Notes: generated from the sequence alone by a model not told the origin. DNA of 64,000 bases from Ostreococcus lucimarinus CCE9901 (GCF_000092065.1 NC_009358.1:1-64000); one strand, 5' to 3'; shown: positions 27,201 through 37,386, counted from the stretch's first letter. Made by a program: numbers and translations.

Positions 27201-28538
27201 TCATCGCGAGGTGAACAAAGGCTGGGACATGACGATCGTGATCGCGCCCGTGATCACGGACCACGCGCACGCGAAGTAGCCGATGTTGGTGAAGAGCGCG
27301 GCGGCGACGATGGATATCGGCGACGCGTCGCTGGCGCTCGTCCAACCACACGACCAAGCGCCGATGCCGCAAGAGAGCAACAGCAGCGCGGGTGCGGCGA
27401 CTTGGAGCAAAACCTTTCCGACGAGATGGTTCGTCACGTCGAGCTTTCTCGAGACGATGAAGTGCTCGCGTTCGGTGAGTCGTTCGCGGTCGGTTCCTTC
27501 CTTGACTTCGTACCATGCAATCAATCCGCCGTCCAAGAACGCTTGCGTCAGCGGTTGCATCGACGCGAACATACATAACCCAGCGATGATGAACGATATG
27601 CTCTGTGCGTCGCGAGCGCTCTGATCGCTCCATCGCAATGGCTCGGCTAACATCGAGGGCGCGCTGACGACGAGCGTCAGGAGCGGCGCCGCAAAGGTGG
27701 TGTGAAGCACAAACCTTCGCCACAGTGGCGTCGAAGACGTCCCCGCGTACGTTGCCGCCCACTCGGGGATATTTGTCGCGGTTAAATAACTCTTCGTCAT
27801 GCGCACCGCGCTCGAAAGCGTGAGCGCGGCGATCAGAGCGCCGACGACGGCGTGCGCCAACCCCGCGTGCAGCGTCGAAGCGCGCGCCGTCGCGCCGCCG
27901 CGCGCCAAGGCCTCGTTCACCGCATCCGCTGACTCCACGTGCCGAAAATCGACGACCGTGGTCGGTAATAAAAACACCGCGAACGTCGACGCCATCCACG
28001 CCGCGAATCCGACGCCGCACGCCACTCGCCGCTCGCCGCTCGGCGTCGTCTCTCTATTCGCGTACGCCGCCACGAGCGACGCGCACGCCGTGACGACGCC
28101 CGCCGCCGCGAGCACCGGCGTCAGCGCATCGTCTGGCGCGTTCGCGCACGCTCGCAGCGCCCACGCTCCGACGCTCTCGCACGCGACCAAAAAGCCCAAA
28201 AAGCAACACGCGTCCGCCTCCGCGAACGACGCCCTCCGTCGCAAGCTCTCGAACGCCAGGTCCACGCTCGCCACCGCCGATCGCGCGAACGCGTCCGCCT
28301 CTTTCTTCTCTCGTCGCTCTCGCGCGCGTCGCCGCCGTCGCGACCCACCGTCGTCGTTCGCATCCGCACCGCCGTCTCGCGCGGCGTCGCCGCCGTCGTC
28401 GTCGTCGTCGACGCGCGGGACGTAAAAGTATCGCAACGGCTGCGCGCACGCGCGCGTGCACGCGTCGAGCGCGCCGCCGTGCGTGATCGCCGCGCACGCG
28501 AACGTCCACGCGATCAGCGTCGACAGCGCCGACCGCAT
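27201..28538 (-). CDS. TMEM161-like multispanning membrane protein
   Basis: A 445-residue membrane protein. A signal-like hydrophobic start (MRSALSTLIAWTFACAAITHGGAL) is followed by an acidic and then a very basic segment (residues 43-78), then about seven or eight hydrophobic helices. The pattern resembles animal TMEM161: SGERRVACGVGFAAWMAS corresponds to the conserved GER segment, the long helix LSSAVRMTKSYLTA aligns with the RLAQMHLDA region, and a QVAAPALLLL segment lies near the end. TMEM161 function is poorly defined. The assignment is by recalled pattern only. Confidence 0.65.
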   Translation of the reverse strand: MRSALSTLIAWTFACAAITHGGALDACTRACAQPLRYFYVPRVDDDDDGGDAARDGGADANDDGGSRRRRRARERREKKEADAFARSAVASVDLAFESLRRRASFAEADACCFLGFLVACESVGAWALRACANAPDDALTPVLAAAGVVTACASLVAAYANRETTPSGERRVACGVGFAAWMASTFAVFLLPTTVVDFRHVESADAVNEALARGGATARASTLHAGLAHAVVGALIAALTLSSAVRMTKSYLTATNIPEWAATYAGTSSTPLWRRFVLHTTFAAPLLTLVVSAPSMLAEPLRWSDQSARDAQSISFIIAGLCMFASMQPLTQAFLDGGLIAWYEVKEGTDRERLTEREHFIVSRKLDVTNHLVGKVLLQVAAPALLLLSCGIGAWSCGWTSASDASPISIVAAALFTNIGYFACAWSVITGAITIVMSQPLFTSR

Positions 28539-28557
28539 GCGGACGCGACGCGAAGTG

Positions 28558-28581
28558 CCGACCGACCGACCGACCGACCGA
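28558..28581. repeat. (CCGA)6 microsatellite in a bidirectional promoter
   Basis: Six CCGA units lie in the 126-bp gap between the divergent TMEM161-like and MscS start codons. Confidence 0.85.
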
Positions 28582-28664
28582 CAGACCGACCGCGTTCGTT
28601 GGATTGCGCGATACGGTTGTCGTAGGATCGCGTCGTCGGGGCGTCTTCACGACGCGACGCGACG

Positions 28665-30380
28665 ATGCGCGGCGCGATGCGCGCGCGTGGAATCGCGCCC
28701 GACGCCGCCGCGCGTCCGACGCCGCGCGCGCGCGTCGGATGTCGACGAACGACGGCGCGATGCGTCGAACGACGCACGCGCGGCGAACGATCGATGACGC
28801 TCGTGTGCGTCGGAGACGACGCGCGCGCGCGACGATGCGCGCGCGCGCGAGCGGGCGCGGCGGGAGAAGGGGCGCGGAGCGACGACGGGAGCGAACGCTC
28901 GCCGGATGATTTGAAAAAGAAGCTGTCGAAAAAGCTCGAGAGCGTCAAGGCGACGTCGATGGCGAAGTTCTCGGGATCGTCGAGCGATTTCGATGAACAC
29001 GACGACGATGAGTTGGTCGCGGGGGTGCTGACGAAAAAGGCGACGAAGAATGTGATGTTGCTCGTCGCGCTCGTCGCGGCGGTGGCGTCGGTGACGTACC
29101 TCGTGACGATGGTTTCCATGAACGCCGAACGCGGGTTGGCCGACGTGCTGTACACGCTCGTGTTCGACGACGTGTGGGCGAACATCGCGATTACGGTTTT
29201 GGTTTTGTACACGGGAGCGATTAAAAAGGCGGTAGAATTCGCGCTGACGACGACGGCGACCTTTGTGCGACCGACGCGCGTGAACATGCTTTGGTGGGTT
29301 TCTCTGTTTTGCCTGCGATCCATCAAGCACGTGACCAACATCATCCGAAATACGTTCGTTTGGAGCCTCGGGAACCAGATTTGGTCTTTGATTCCGCTCG
29401 GGATCGATTTGATCAAGTTTGACCCCGAAACTACCGCCGATGGTGTCGATCACGTGCACTCGCTCTTGACGACGATGTTCGACGCGAACAACGACGGCGT
29501 CGTCACCACGACTGAGGTGCAAATGTGGTTCGTCGCCAAGACTTTGCGGTTGCTGTGGTGCTTCTACTTTCTCGATCTCAGCCGATGGTTTATGTCGTTG
29601 AAAGCGGCGCCGACAATACAAGAGATGAGAACTCGAGGATCGAGTTACGACCGCGAAGACTTTTTGTCGCAAGCGCTTCGACACCACTACGCAGGTTTGA
29701 GAGGCGATCGAGGCGTGTCCTGGGATTCTCAAGCTCGAAGCGCGCTTATCGACAAAGCGTTAACCGTGGCGACGTATCTTTTGACCTCTTATTGGTGCTT
29801 GAGCGCGCTTGGGGTGAACATGACTGGTCTTCTCGCCGTCGGCGGGGTCTCGGGTATCGCCGTCGGTTTCGCGGCGCAAAAACTCGTCAGCAACTGCATC
29901 GGCGGTATCTTAATTTTCGTCACTCAGCCTTTCGTCGAAGGCGATCACGTGCAATTCGGAAGCATTGATGGACGCGTCGAAATGGTCGGATGGCACTCCA
30001 CGCGGATAGCATCCATCGACGATGGATATTCTTACATCGTCCCGAATACAGATGTTCTCGGCTCGGCGTTGAAGAATATTTCGCGACGCGAGTACGTGCC
30101 CATCAAGCTTGCGATTCCCTTCCCTGATTACGTCAAGTCCAAGACTTCGATGGAAACGTACGTAGCAGACGTCAAAAAGATTGTATTTGATAAAGTTGAC
30201 GACTGGAGCGTGCGCTCGCCCGTCGTCAACATGGAATTTGACGGGCTAACGCCAAAGATTCGCATCAAGGCGTTCATCGACGGATCCAAGGAAAAGAACA
30301 AAGCGTCTGATCTGGAGGTGCAGTTGATGGGAGCAATCGTCGAGAAAATGCAGCCGTCGAGTAGCGGTAGTGCAGCCTAG
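28665..30380 (+). CDS. EF-hand mechanosensitive ion channel (MscS family)
   Basis: A 571-residue channel. The N-terminal 80 residues are Arg/Ala-rich; MTLVCVGDD at residue 44 is an alternative start. Several transmembrane helices follow. An EF-hand calcium loop (DANNDGVVTTTE) is at about 273-284 between helices. The pore helix and gate region is the MscS signature (LLAVGGVSGIAVGFAAQKLVSNCIGG), then the beta domain (PFVEGDHVQFG, GRVEMVGWHSTRI, VPNTDVLGSALKNISRR). MscS channels release osmolytes under membrane tension. The EF-hand suggests calcium modulation, as in fungal and algal MscS-like channels of internal membranes. Confidence 0.9.
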   Translation: MRGAMRARGIAPDAAARPTPRARVGCRRTTARCVERRTRGERSMTLVCVGDDARARRCARARAGAAGEGARSDDGSERSPDDLKKKLSKKLESVKATSMAKFSGSSSDFDEHDDDELVAGVLTKKATKNVMLLVALVAAVASVTYLVTMVSMNAERGLADVLYTLVFDDVWANIAITVLVLYTGAIKKAVEFALTTTATFVRPTRVNMLWWVSLFCLRSIKHVTNIIRNTFVWSLGNQIWSLIPLGIDLIKFDPETTADGVDHVHSLLTTMFDANNDGVVTTTEVQMWFVAKTLRLLWCFYFLDLSRWFMSLKAAPTIQEMRTRGSSYDREDFLSQALRHHYAGLRGDRGVSWDSQARSALIDKALTVATYLLTSYWCLSALGVNMTGLLAVGGVSGIAVGFAAQKLVSNCIGGILIFVTQPFVEGDHVQFGSIDGRVEMVGWHSTRIASIDDGYSYIVPNTDVLGSALKNISRREYVPIKLAIPFPDYVKSKTSMETYVADVKKIVFDKVDDWSVRSPVVNMEFDGLTPKIRIKAFIDGSKEKNKASDLEVQLMGAIVEKMQPSSSGSAA

Positions 30381-30579
30381 AAGAGTCGACCAGGAGACTG
30401 TCTCGCCGTGTGTACGGTTGTCGGAGCAGCCATGCGACGGCGGCGTCCGCGTCGCTATATCAGAAGAGTCGCTTTACGTATTCCAAAACTAATATGAAGA
30501 ATCCTTGTACTAGTCCGCCTCCGTCGTAATACCCCCGAGTACGCCCCGACGCGAGTACGTGCTAAAAGAGCTCGGAGAC

Positions 30580-32040
30580 TTAGAGCTTGCTCGAACCGAC
30601 GCCGAACACGGCGGCGCGCACTTGCGCCGCCGCGCGCGCGCCCGTCTCCATCGCCCCCTGCAAGCACGGGTTAACCCCAGTGTGCGTCGCTTCACCGGCA
30701 AAGAATAAAGTGTCAGATATAGACGCAGCTAATAGCGTCCTCGAATTTCCTGCGTTCACCGTTGGGTGCGTGTACGCGCCCTGCACCAATCGCTCGCGCG
30801 ACCAGCTGACAATTTTCTTCGTCGTCACGTGTTCTTTGCACGGAACGTTGAAAATCATATCAAGTTGCTCGATCGCTCGGTCAAAAACCACCTTTTCTTC
30901 CATTTTGTCAATCTCGTTCGCCAAATCACCGGCGATAAAGAACGTCACCAATCCCACAGTTTGCGCGATTCGCTCCGCTTCCTCGCTCGTCTTCGCCTCT
31001 CTCGCTAGGGGTGATTTCGGATACTCTGTGATCCAAAATTCGGGTAAGAAACAGTTTGTACAGACAACGTCAAACATGTCGCTCGGCCAGAGAATTTTGT
31101 TGAAACCGATGAAAATCTTCGCCGCGTTTCCCATCGCTATGGCTTCCGCCGCTCGCGTCTTCGCCGCCGGCAGCCTCGGAATAAATTCTACTCGATTCTT
31201 CGCGTTTCCTCCGCGAAGGGCGGTAATGGGTAGGCTCACGATGCATTTTCGCGCGGTGATGACATCTTTCCCACCTCGACGCACGACGCGCACGAGTCCA
31301 GGTTGTGAGTAATCCACGCGTTCAATCTCCCAGTTCAATCGCACGTCCAAGCCGTCGGCGAGCGCGAGCGCCACCTCTCGCAATGGACGATCCAGCACCA
31401 AGTACTTTTCCCCATAAATCCACCCCTTCTTCTCCTCGATGAGTTCGCGCATTCCCAACTTCCCGAGCGACGCGCAAAAGTCATTCGCATAGATATTTTC
31501 CGCCAATTTAATCACGCGCTCGGGCGCCGCCACCGTCTTCGTCAACCACTCCAACGCCGTGACGTCTTTATCTCCATCACCCGGCGCCCCTGGGAGATTA
31601 TCAAACAGCTCGTGCACCAGCTTCACGTCCGCATTCGTCGTTTCCGCCTGTTCAGCGCTCAACAGCGCTTTATCGTCGCCTAAATAGTACCGATCCGGCC
31701 ACTCCTTCTCCGCGCACGCGAACCCGCAGTGGTCCACGAATCGCTTCAGCACGCTATTTTCATCGCCGTGCAAGAACTCTGGTCCGAGATTCACGTCCCA
31801 CGGCGCGACATCGCGCGTGACTTTAACCCTTCCGCCCACCTCGCTCGACGCCTCGAGCACGACGCACCGCAGCGCCTCGAAATCGCGCCGTCTCGTCGCC
31901 TCGCCGCCGCTCGCCCCCGGACGCGTCGGCGCGTCCGGCGTCGCCATCGCGCAGCACCGCGCGGCGTACAGACCGGCGAACCCGGCGCCGAGGACGACGA
32001 CGTCGTGTATCGCGCCATCGCTCGCGCCGTCCATCGTCAC
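30580..32040 (-). CDS. FAD-dependent amine oxidase
   Basis: A 486-residue flavoprotein. The dinucleotide-binding motif [16 protein letters not shown] begins near residue 13, followed by the acidic residue in [15 protein letters not shown], where the GGR motif is intact. The C-terminal FAD motif reads [27 protein letters not shown]. This matches the polyamine/monoamine oxidase superfamily, which oxidises amines to aldehydes with H2O2. The substrate cannot be decided. No transit or peroxisomal SKL-type signal is present; the very C terminus is SSKL, which resembles a PTS1 (SKL), so peroxisomal targeting is plausible. It is divergent to the DHHC gene, 133 bp apart. Confidence 0.87.
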   Translation of the reverse strand: MTMDGASDGAIHDVVVLGAGFAGLYAARCCAMATPDAPTRPGASGGEATRRRDFEALRCVVLEASSEVGGRVKVTRDVAPWDVNLGPEFLHGDENSVLKRFVDHCGFACAEKEWPDRYYLGDDKALLSAEQAETTNADVKLVHELFDNLPGAPGDGDKDVTALEWLTKTVAAPERVIKLAENIYANDFCASLGKLGMRELIEEKKGWIYGEKYLVLDRPLREVALALADGLDVRLNWEIERVDYSQPGLVRVVRRGGKDVITARKCIVSLPITALRGGNAKNRVEFIPRLPAAKTRAAEAIAMGNAAKIFIGFNKILWPSDMFDVVCTNCFLPEFWITEYPKSPLAREAKTSEEAERIAQTVGLVTFFIAGDLANEIDKMEEKVVFDRAIEQLDMIFNVPCKEHVTTKKIVSWSRERLVQGAYTHPTVNAGNSRTLLAASISDTLFFAGEATHTGVNPCLQGAMETGARAAAQVRAAVFGVGSSKL

Positions 32041-32173
32041 CGCGCGCCGTCGCGCGTCGCCCTCTGCGGCCCACTCGCGGACGCGTTTCGACGTCGAGTC
32101 GAGTCGTCACGTCGTCACACGCGCGCGACGACGTCGGGCGCGCGTCGCGCCTCGATCGCGCGCGCGCGCGATA

Positions 32174-33118
32174 ATGGGCGCGTGCAAGCGCGCGCTCGCG
32201 CGCGCGTGCGCCGACGCCGAGCGCGCGTGCGACGCTGCGCTGCGCTGCGCCGGACCGCCGTTGTTCGCGTTCGGCGTGGCGTTGGTGCTCGGCATCGCGC
32301 GCGAGACCGTGGACGCGACCGCGCGCGAACTGCGCCGACGCGCGCGAGAACGACTGGCGAACGTCGTGGCGGCGTGCGCGACGGCGTGCGCGGTGAACGC
32401 GCTGTTTAATCACGCGATGTGCGCGTGGACAAAGCCGGGGACGCCGAAGGATGAACGCGCGAGACGAGCGATGGAACGGCGAGCGAACGAGACGCGACGC
32501 GAGGATGGCGGCGAAACGGGGAATGGATTGCGAGAAGCGATCGAACGCGGGAGATTTTGCGAGACGTGCGATACGGTGAAGCCGGATCTGTGTCATCATT
32601 GCTCGGTGTGCAAGCGATGCGTGCTGAAGATGGACCATCACTGTCCGTGGGTGATGAACTGCGTGGGGGCGAGGAATTATAGGTACTTTTTTAACTTTAT
32701 AGCCTACGCCTGGGTCGGGTGCGCGTTCGCCACGATCGGAGGGGCGTTCGTGCTGTTCGGGGCGAACGAGGTCGGGCCGACGGATGCGGAGACGCTGCGA
32801 CGGGTGATTTTCGTCACCGTCATGGCGACGGCGGTGCTGTGCGCGCTGGGATTCATGGTGTATTGGCAAGCGTATCTCGCCCTCACGGGGCAGACGACGA
32901 TCGATTATTATAATTGGATGGATTTGAAGCAGGCGATGAAGGCGCGCGGGCTGACGCCGCCGATGAGACCGCCGTTCGATCAGGGCGCGGCGAAGAACTG
33001 GCAAGAGGCGTTCGACGAGCGCGGCAAGTTTTGGTTCCTGACCTGGGCCGCGCCTCGATTTCGCGCGCACTCGGGGTCGGGGGTGTATTACGAAGCCTAC
33101 GGACCCCGTCAGCTTTAG
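32174..33118 (+). CDS. DHHC-type palmitoyltransferase
   Basis: A 314-residue protein S-acyltransferase. Two N-terminal hydrophobic segments precede the cysteine-rich domain at about 128-178: [37 protein letters not shown], written here in short form as CETCDTVKP, then DHHC at 154-157. Two more helices follow (about 174-195 and 210-232), then a cytosolic tail containing the TTxE-like segment TTIDYYNW. The enzyme attaches palmitate to Cys of membrane proteins. The start at 32174 is the first ATG after the divergent amine-oxidase start. All zinc-binding and catalytic residues look intact. Confidence 0.92.
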   Translation: MGACKRALARACADAERACDAALRCAGPPLFAFGVALVLGIARETVDATARELRRRARERLANVVAACATACAVNALFNHAMCAWTKPGTPKDERARRAMERRANETRREDGGETGNGLREAIERGRFCETCDTVKPDLCHHCSVCKRCVLKMDHHCPWVMNCVGARNYRYFFNFIAYAWVGCAFATIGGAFVLFGANEVGPTDAETLRRVIFVTVMATAVLCALGFMVYWQAYLALTGQTTIDYYNWMDLKQAMKARGLTPPMRPPFDQGAAKNWQEAFDERGKFWFLTWAAPRFRAHSGSGVYYEAYGPRQL

Positions 33119-33186
33119 GTCATAGATAGTCTTGGTTGGTGTATAGTATAACGCAAGCGTGGCAAGGCAAATTTTTTACAAATCGT

Positions 33187-34164
33187 CTACTTTCGCGTCA
33201 GCGTGATGCCGATATTCTCACGCAGTTCCGCTTCGCTGACCTCGTCGTAGTCCGTGGCTTGAATTTCGACCGCAATCCCCGACAATCGCGACTTGAAGAA
33301 GTCTTTCGTCGAGGCGTACAGCATTTTATTCTTCAATCGCGCCGAATCGGGATTCCACACGACGAAGACGAGCTTACTGAACTCGCAGTCGTCCGCGTTC
33401 ACGTACTTATAATCGTAAATCGCGTATCGGCATTCACTCTCCGGTAATGCGGCGATAAAATCGTCGTAATCTCCCGAGACTTCGCCCGTGGCTGCCGTCA
33501 ACACCGAACCTTCGTTCTCCTCGACTCGAAACGTTGCCCATTGCAAACCGTTCGAGCGCATCTTTACTTTGTTAAACACCGACAAGCAATCTTCAGCCAC
33601 GGCGACGCCGCTCATGCTCTTCGCCTCCACCGCCGGCGCGCTCTTCGCCGTCGACGCAGCCGCAGGCGGCGCGGGCGGCGGCGCGGGCGGCGGCGCGGGC
33701 GGCGCCGCCGGAGCTCGAGGCGCGGGCGGCGCCGCCTTGACGCTCGCATCCTCGCCGCTCGCCGACGCGCGTTCCCCGTCCTGTACCTTTAAAGCTCGCT
33801 CCGCGTCCTCAATCTTCGTCATGAACGTCGGTTGCGCCGCCACGCTCGTCTTCACGTTGAACTTTTGCGTCGTCTCTCGCAACACCGTCGCGTCTTCAGC
33901 CGCGTCGAATCCCCGTTCCCCATCTCCGCGCAGTGCCTCGTCCAACAACTTTTGCACGTGCGCGGAAACATCCGCGGTACCGTTCTTGATCGCTTCCAGC
34001 ATCGCTCGTCGCACGCACTCCACGTCGTGCGCGCGCAGAACGCCAGATTGGTTCGCCTGGGCGATCCTGTGGGTGAACAGAAACCATCCTTTCGCGGCGT
34101 CGTAATCGCCCTGCGCGATCAAGCCGCGGTCGAGGGCGGCCTTGACTTGTTCCAACGAGTCCAT
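33187..34164 (-). CDS. ADF/cofilin-domain protein with long N-terminal extension
   Basis: A 325-residue protein. Residues about 185-325 form an ADF-homology domain: SGVAVAEDCLSVFNKVKMR, then CRYAIYDYKYV, KLVFVVWNPDSA, KNKMLYASTKDFFKSRLSGI. It should bind actin monomers or filaments. It is preceded by a roughly 140-residue helical region (LEQVKAALDRGLIAQGDYDAAKGWF) without an obvious known family and a Pro/Ala linker (144-171) of APPAPP repeats. Typical plant ADFs are about 140 residues, so this is more than double length. The extension may add oligomerisation or membrane binding; that is inference. Confidence 0.83.
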   Translation of the reverse strand: MDSLEQVKAALDRGLIAQGDYDAAKGWFLFTHRIAQANQSGVLRAHDVECVRRAMLEAIKNGTADVSAHVQKLLDEALRGDGERGFDAAEDATVLRETTQKFNVKTSVAAQPTFMTKIEDAERALKVQDGERASASGEDASVKAAPPAPRAPAAPPAPPPAPPPAPPAAASTAKSAPAVEAKSMSGVAVAEDCLSVFNKVKMRSNGLQWATFRVEENEGSVLTAATGEVSGDYDDFIAALPESECRYAIYDYKYVNADDCEFSKLVFVVWNPDSARLKNKMLYASTKDFFKSRLSGIAVEIQATDYDEVSEAELRENIGITLTRK

Positions 34165-34335
34165 GTTCGCGTCTCGTTCGCGGTCGCGGCGCGCGGTCGC
34201 GAACGCGCGACGACGTGTGACGCGCGGATGCGACGTCGTTTGAAAAGACTGTTGGCGTCGGTTGCGCCGAGGACGCGACGCGAAGGACGCGAGCGACGCG
34301 AATCGTCATGATAAATACAACGAACGAATGCGAGA

Positions 34336-35253
34336 CTAATACTGCGCGATACCGACGGCGATGAAATCGGCACACGCGTCTTCTAAGTCGTCTAAGACGG
34401 CGCGCGCGTCGTCGCGCGCGCCGAAATAGCCGCGGAGGTGCGCGGCGAACTCTAAAGCGACGGATTCGCGCGTCTTCGCCGCTTCTTCGCGACGCTTCGC
34501 GGGCGTCGACGGTGCCGCGGGCGTCGTCGAACCCTCGCCCGTCGATGGCGACGCACTCGGTTGTGATTCTAGTTTCATCGCCTTGACGACCGCGGATAAT
34601 TCCTCGCCCCCCCGCGGCGGCGGCTTGGCGACGAAGTTGTGCAATCGCCGCGCGCACATCAATACGCACTCGTTTTCGTACGCCTCGACGAGTGCGCGCG
34701 GGTCCGCGATCGTGCCCACGGCCGCACATCCAGTGCAATCCTCTACTAGCGCTAACAGTGCCGTGGCGTCGATGCGCGTCGCGTCTTGTGCGATTAACTT
34801 ATCGAAATCGATCGACGCTCGCAGCGCCTCGTTCCCGGCGTCCTCGAGCGCGCGCCACTCCGTCACAAATTTCCGACTCAACTGCGCCTCTTCCGCCGTC
34901 AAGTGCGCGCTGAGCGCGCGCATATCTCTCAACAACCCCACTCTCAGCGCTTCGCACCCCTTGACGCATCGCAACACCGCCTCTTTCGCGTCCTCCGCGC
35001 CGTTTCGCTTCGCCGACCGCGCCGCGGCCAGCGCCTTCTCGAGCTGTAATCTCAGCGCCGCGCACTCGCGTTGAAACCTCGCCTGCGTCGACGCCAACCG
35101 CTCCACGGCGTCGCTGCGATCATCGAGCCACGTCTCGACGATCGCGCTCGTCTTATCCGCCACCGCGATCGCCCGCGCGACGAATTCCATTTGCAACGAC
35201 CCCGCGTGTCGTCGCATCGCTCGCGCGCATTCGCGCGCCGCGCGCTCCGTCAT
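34336..35253 (-). CDS. Predicted coiled-coil protein, family unknown
   Basis: From the methionine at 35253 (MTERAARECARAM) the product is 305 residues; the upstream frame is Arg/Pro/Thr-rich antisense of the ankyrin gene and is excluded. The protein is largely helical with heptad-like Leu and Ala spacing (residues 20-135), a possible Cys pair near 180, a Ser/Pro/Thr linker around 250 and a helical C terminus ending DLEDACADFIAVGIAQY. The general look recalls BAR or tethering-complex coiled coils, but I cannot name a family. Expression from this strand is supported only by codon composition and the open frame. Confidence 0.6.
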   Translation of the reverse strand: MTERAARECARAMRRHAGSLQMEFVARAIAVADKTSAIVETWLDDRSDAVERLASTQARFQRECAALRLQLEKALAAARSAKRNGAEDAKEAVLRCVKGCEALRVGLLRDMRALSAHLTAEEAQLSRKFVTEWRALEDAGNEALRASIDFDKLIAQDATRIDATALLALVEDCTGCAAVGTIADPRALVEAYENECVLMCARRLHNFVAKPPPRGGEELSAVVKAMKLESQPSASPSTGEGSTTPAAPSTPAKRREEAAKTRESVALEFAAHLRGYFGARDDARAVLDDLEDACADFIAVGIAQY

Positions 35254-35357
35254 CCACGTCTCTCGCGCGTCCGCGACGCCCGCGCGCGACGCCGAACGGC
35301 GCGCGCGACGACGGCTCCGACGCCGAACGGCGCTGGACGCTGTGGCTCCGCGACGCC

Positions 35358-36134
35358 GTGTCGAGCGACAACGCGGCGTCGATCGCGTACCTGAGCGCGC
35401 TGAAGACGGCGAACGGACGAGGCGCGGTGTCGTGCATGCGCGCGGCGCGGACGCGCGCGACGTTTGAGGCGCTGTGCGAGTGCCTGGCGGCGTGCGCGAC
35501 GCGCGAGGATAGAGCGACGACGGATTTCGTGGACGAGTACACCGGGTACGACGTCGCGTGTTGGGCGGCGAAACGCGGCGCCGGGGACAGCATTCGCGCG
35601 CTGTGTCGAGGCGCGGCGTCGACGTCGGCGTCGGCGTCGACGTCGGCGTCGGCGGCGATGTGCGCCGTCGTCGGCGCCTCGCAAGCGCTCGCGCCGACGC
35701 AGCTGAGCAAGGCGAGTCTCGGGAACGGAAGTCGTTCACCGGACGACGCGGACGTGATCACGGAAACGCGCGCGCGATATGAGGACGCGTTGTCCGCGGC
35801 GCTATCGCTTCGTCCCGGCGAAATCGATGCGATCGACGCCGTCACGGGTTGGACGCCTCTGACGTTTGCGTCTCGCCGCGCGCCGACGCTCGGCACGACG
35901 TTTATGAGCATATTGCTCGAAGCCGGCGCCGACGTCAACGCGCCAGACGCGCGCGGAATGACGCCTCTCATGCACGCAGCGGCCGGCGATTCGCTCGACG
36001 CCGCGCGTCTGCTCCGCTCGGCGCGTCGAGCCGACGTCTCGCCTCGCGACCGCGACGGCTTCTCCGCCGCCATGCACGCCGCGTACCGCAATCCATCGAA
36101 CGTCGCGTTATTAGCCATTCTAGCCGATTCTTAG
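35358..36134 (+). CDS. Ankyrin-repeat protein, start unresolved
   Basis: The C-terminal half contains ankyrin repeats: DAIDAVTGWTPLTFASRR, then AGADVNAPDARGMTPLMHAA, then RDRDGFSAAMHAAYRNP. The N-terminal half is Ala/Thr/Ser-rich, with a short Ser/Thr/Ala low-complexity tract (TSASASTSASAA). The frame is open far upstream without any ATG; 35358 is a GTG and the first ATG is at 35436. Upstream codons (reading DGSDAERRWTLWLRDA) look coding, so the true start is either non-ATG or in an undetected exon. It overlaps or abuts the divergent coiled-coil gene's 5' end. Function: protein-protein interaction, partner unknown. Confidence 0.7.
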   Translation: MSSDNAASIAYLSALKTANGRGAVSCMRAARTRATFEALCECLAACATREDRATTDFVDEYTGYDVACWAAKRGAGDSIRALCRGAASTSASASTSASAAMCAVVGASQALAPTQLSKASLGNGSRSPDDADVITETRARYEDALSAALSLRPGEIDAIDAVTGWTPLTFASRRAPTLGTTFMSILLEAGADVNAPDARGMTPLMHAAAGDSLDAARLLRSARRADVSPRDRDGFSAAMHAAYRNPSNVALLAILADS

Positions 36135-36192
36135 TCCACGTAGTCCGCCGATTTTCGGGCGATTCGCTCGGTCGTCGAAGAGTCGGTCCGCC

Positions 36193-36241
36193 GCGCGCGT
36201 CCCGGGCGCGGGTCCCGGGCGCGTCCCGGGCGGGTCCCAGG
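36193..36241. repeat. GTCCCGGGCGC-type short tandem repeats
   Basis: Four to five imperfect copies of a CGCGTCCCGGG-like unit lie in the leader region of the tryptophan synthase gene. Each contains the palindrome CCCGGG. Purpose unknown. Confidence 0.7.
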
Positions 36242-36336
36242 CGTCGTCATCGTCCGATCGCCTCACACCGCGTCGCGTCGACGCGCTCGACGACGCGCGC
36301 TCGATCGTTGAACGCGGTCGACGTCACCGCGATTCG

Positions 36337-37245
36337 ATGGCCGCGAGCGCGTCCCGCGCGCTTCGCGCGGCGCCGCGCGCGCCGCGCGCGTCCCGCGCCC
36401 GCCGTAACCCTGAACGCGGCGCCGCGTCTCGCGCCGTGGCGACGCGCGCGAGCGTGTCCGAGGCGTTCAAGGCGGTGCTGGACGATGGCAAGCGAGCGTT
36501 CATTCCGTTCATCTGCGCGGGCGATCCCGATCTGGAGAGCACGAAGAAGGCGCTGAAGATTTTGGACGACGCGGGCGCGGATGTCATCGAGCTCGGCGTG
36601 CCGTACAGCGACCCGTTGGCGGACGGACCGGTGATTCAGGCGGCGGCGACGCGGGCGTTGGAGAACGGGGCGACGTTGAATAAGGTGATCGATTTAGTGC
36701 GAGAGATGACGCCGCAGATTAAGGCGCCGATCGTGATGTTTACGTATTACAATCCGATTTATCAACGCGGAGTGGATAAATTTTGCGCCGACATCGCCGC
36801 GGCTGGGGCGAAGGGATTGCTCGTGCCGGATATTCCGTTGGAGGAGACGTACGATGTGAGCGAGATCGCGAGTAAGCACGGCATAGAGCTCGTTCTGCTT
36901 TCCACGCCCACGACGCCGGTGGAACGGGCGAAGAAGATTGCGCAGGCGACGAAGGGGTTCGTCTACCTCGTCTCCGTCACGGGCGTCACCGGCGTGCAAT
37001 CGAACGTGGCGACGCGCGTGGAGCAATTGGTGGAGGAGTTGAGAAGCGTGACGGATAAGCCCATCGCGGTCGGGTTCGGGGTGAGCGAGGCAAAGCACGC
37101 GAAGCAAATCGTGGATTGGGGCGCCGACGGCGTCATCGTCGGTTCCGCGCTCGTGCGCGCGCTCGGCGAAGCCAAGACGCCCGAGGAAGGTCTCGCCGCG
37201 CTCAAGGCCAAGGCTGAGGAAATCCGCGGTGGCGCCACGCTCTGA
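36337..37245 (+). CDS. trpA: Tryptophan synthase alpha chain, plastid
   Basis: A 302-residue protein with a transit peptide to about residue 38. The TIM-barrel core shows PFICAGDPD, catalytic Glu85 in IELGVPYSDPLADGP with Asp96, and the phosphate-binding VSVTGVTG and VGFGVS segments. It cleaves indole-3-glycerol phosphate to indole and glyceraldehyde 3-phosphate and passes indole to the beta subunit in the last step of tryptophan synthesis. Mature length (about 264) matches the family. The gene stands alone; no beta subunit lies in this window. Confidence 0.96.
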   Translation: MAASASRALRAAPRAPRASRARRNPERGAASRAVATRASVSEAFKAVLDDGKRAFIPFICAGDPDLESTKKALKILDDAGADVIELGVPYSDPLADGPVIQAAATRALENGATLNKVIDLVREMTPQIKAPIVMFTYYNPIYQRGVDKFCADIAAAGAKGLLVPDIPLEETYDVSEIASKHGIELVLLSTPTTPVERAKKIAQATKGFVYLVSVTGVTGVQSNVATRVEQLVEELRSVTDKPIAVGFGVSEAKHAKQIVDWGADGVIVGSALVRALGEAKTPEEGLAALKAKAEEIRGGATL

Positions 37246-37386
37246 GAAAGCGTCTTCACGCGGCGCGAGAGCGACGAACGACCTAGGTAGCGGTGGACAT
37301 TTTAATCTATTAACAACGCTCGAGCGCGCCCGCGAAGCGACCCCGCGAAGCGCGTTCAAAGCTCCGAGCCTCAGACGCGCGTCCGA

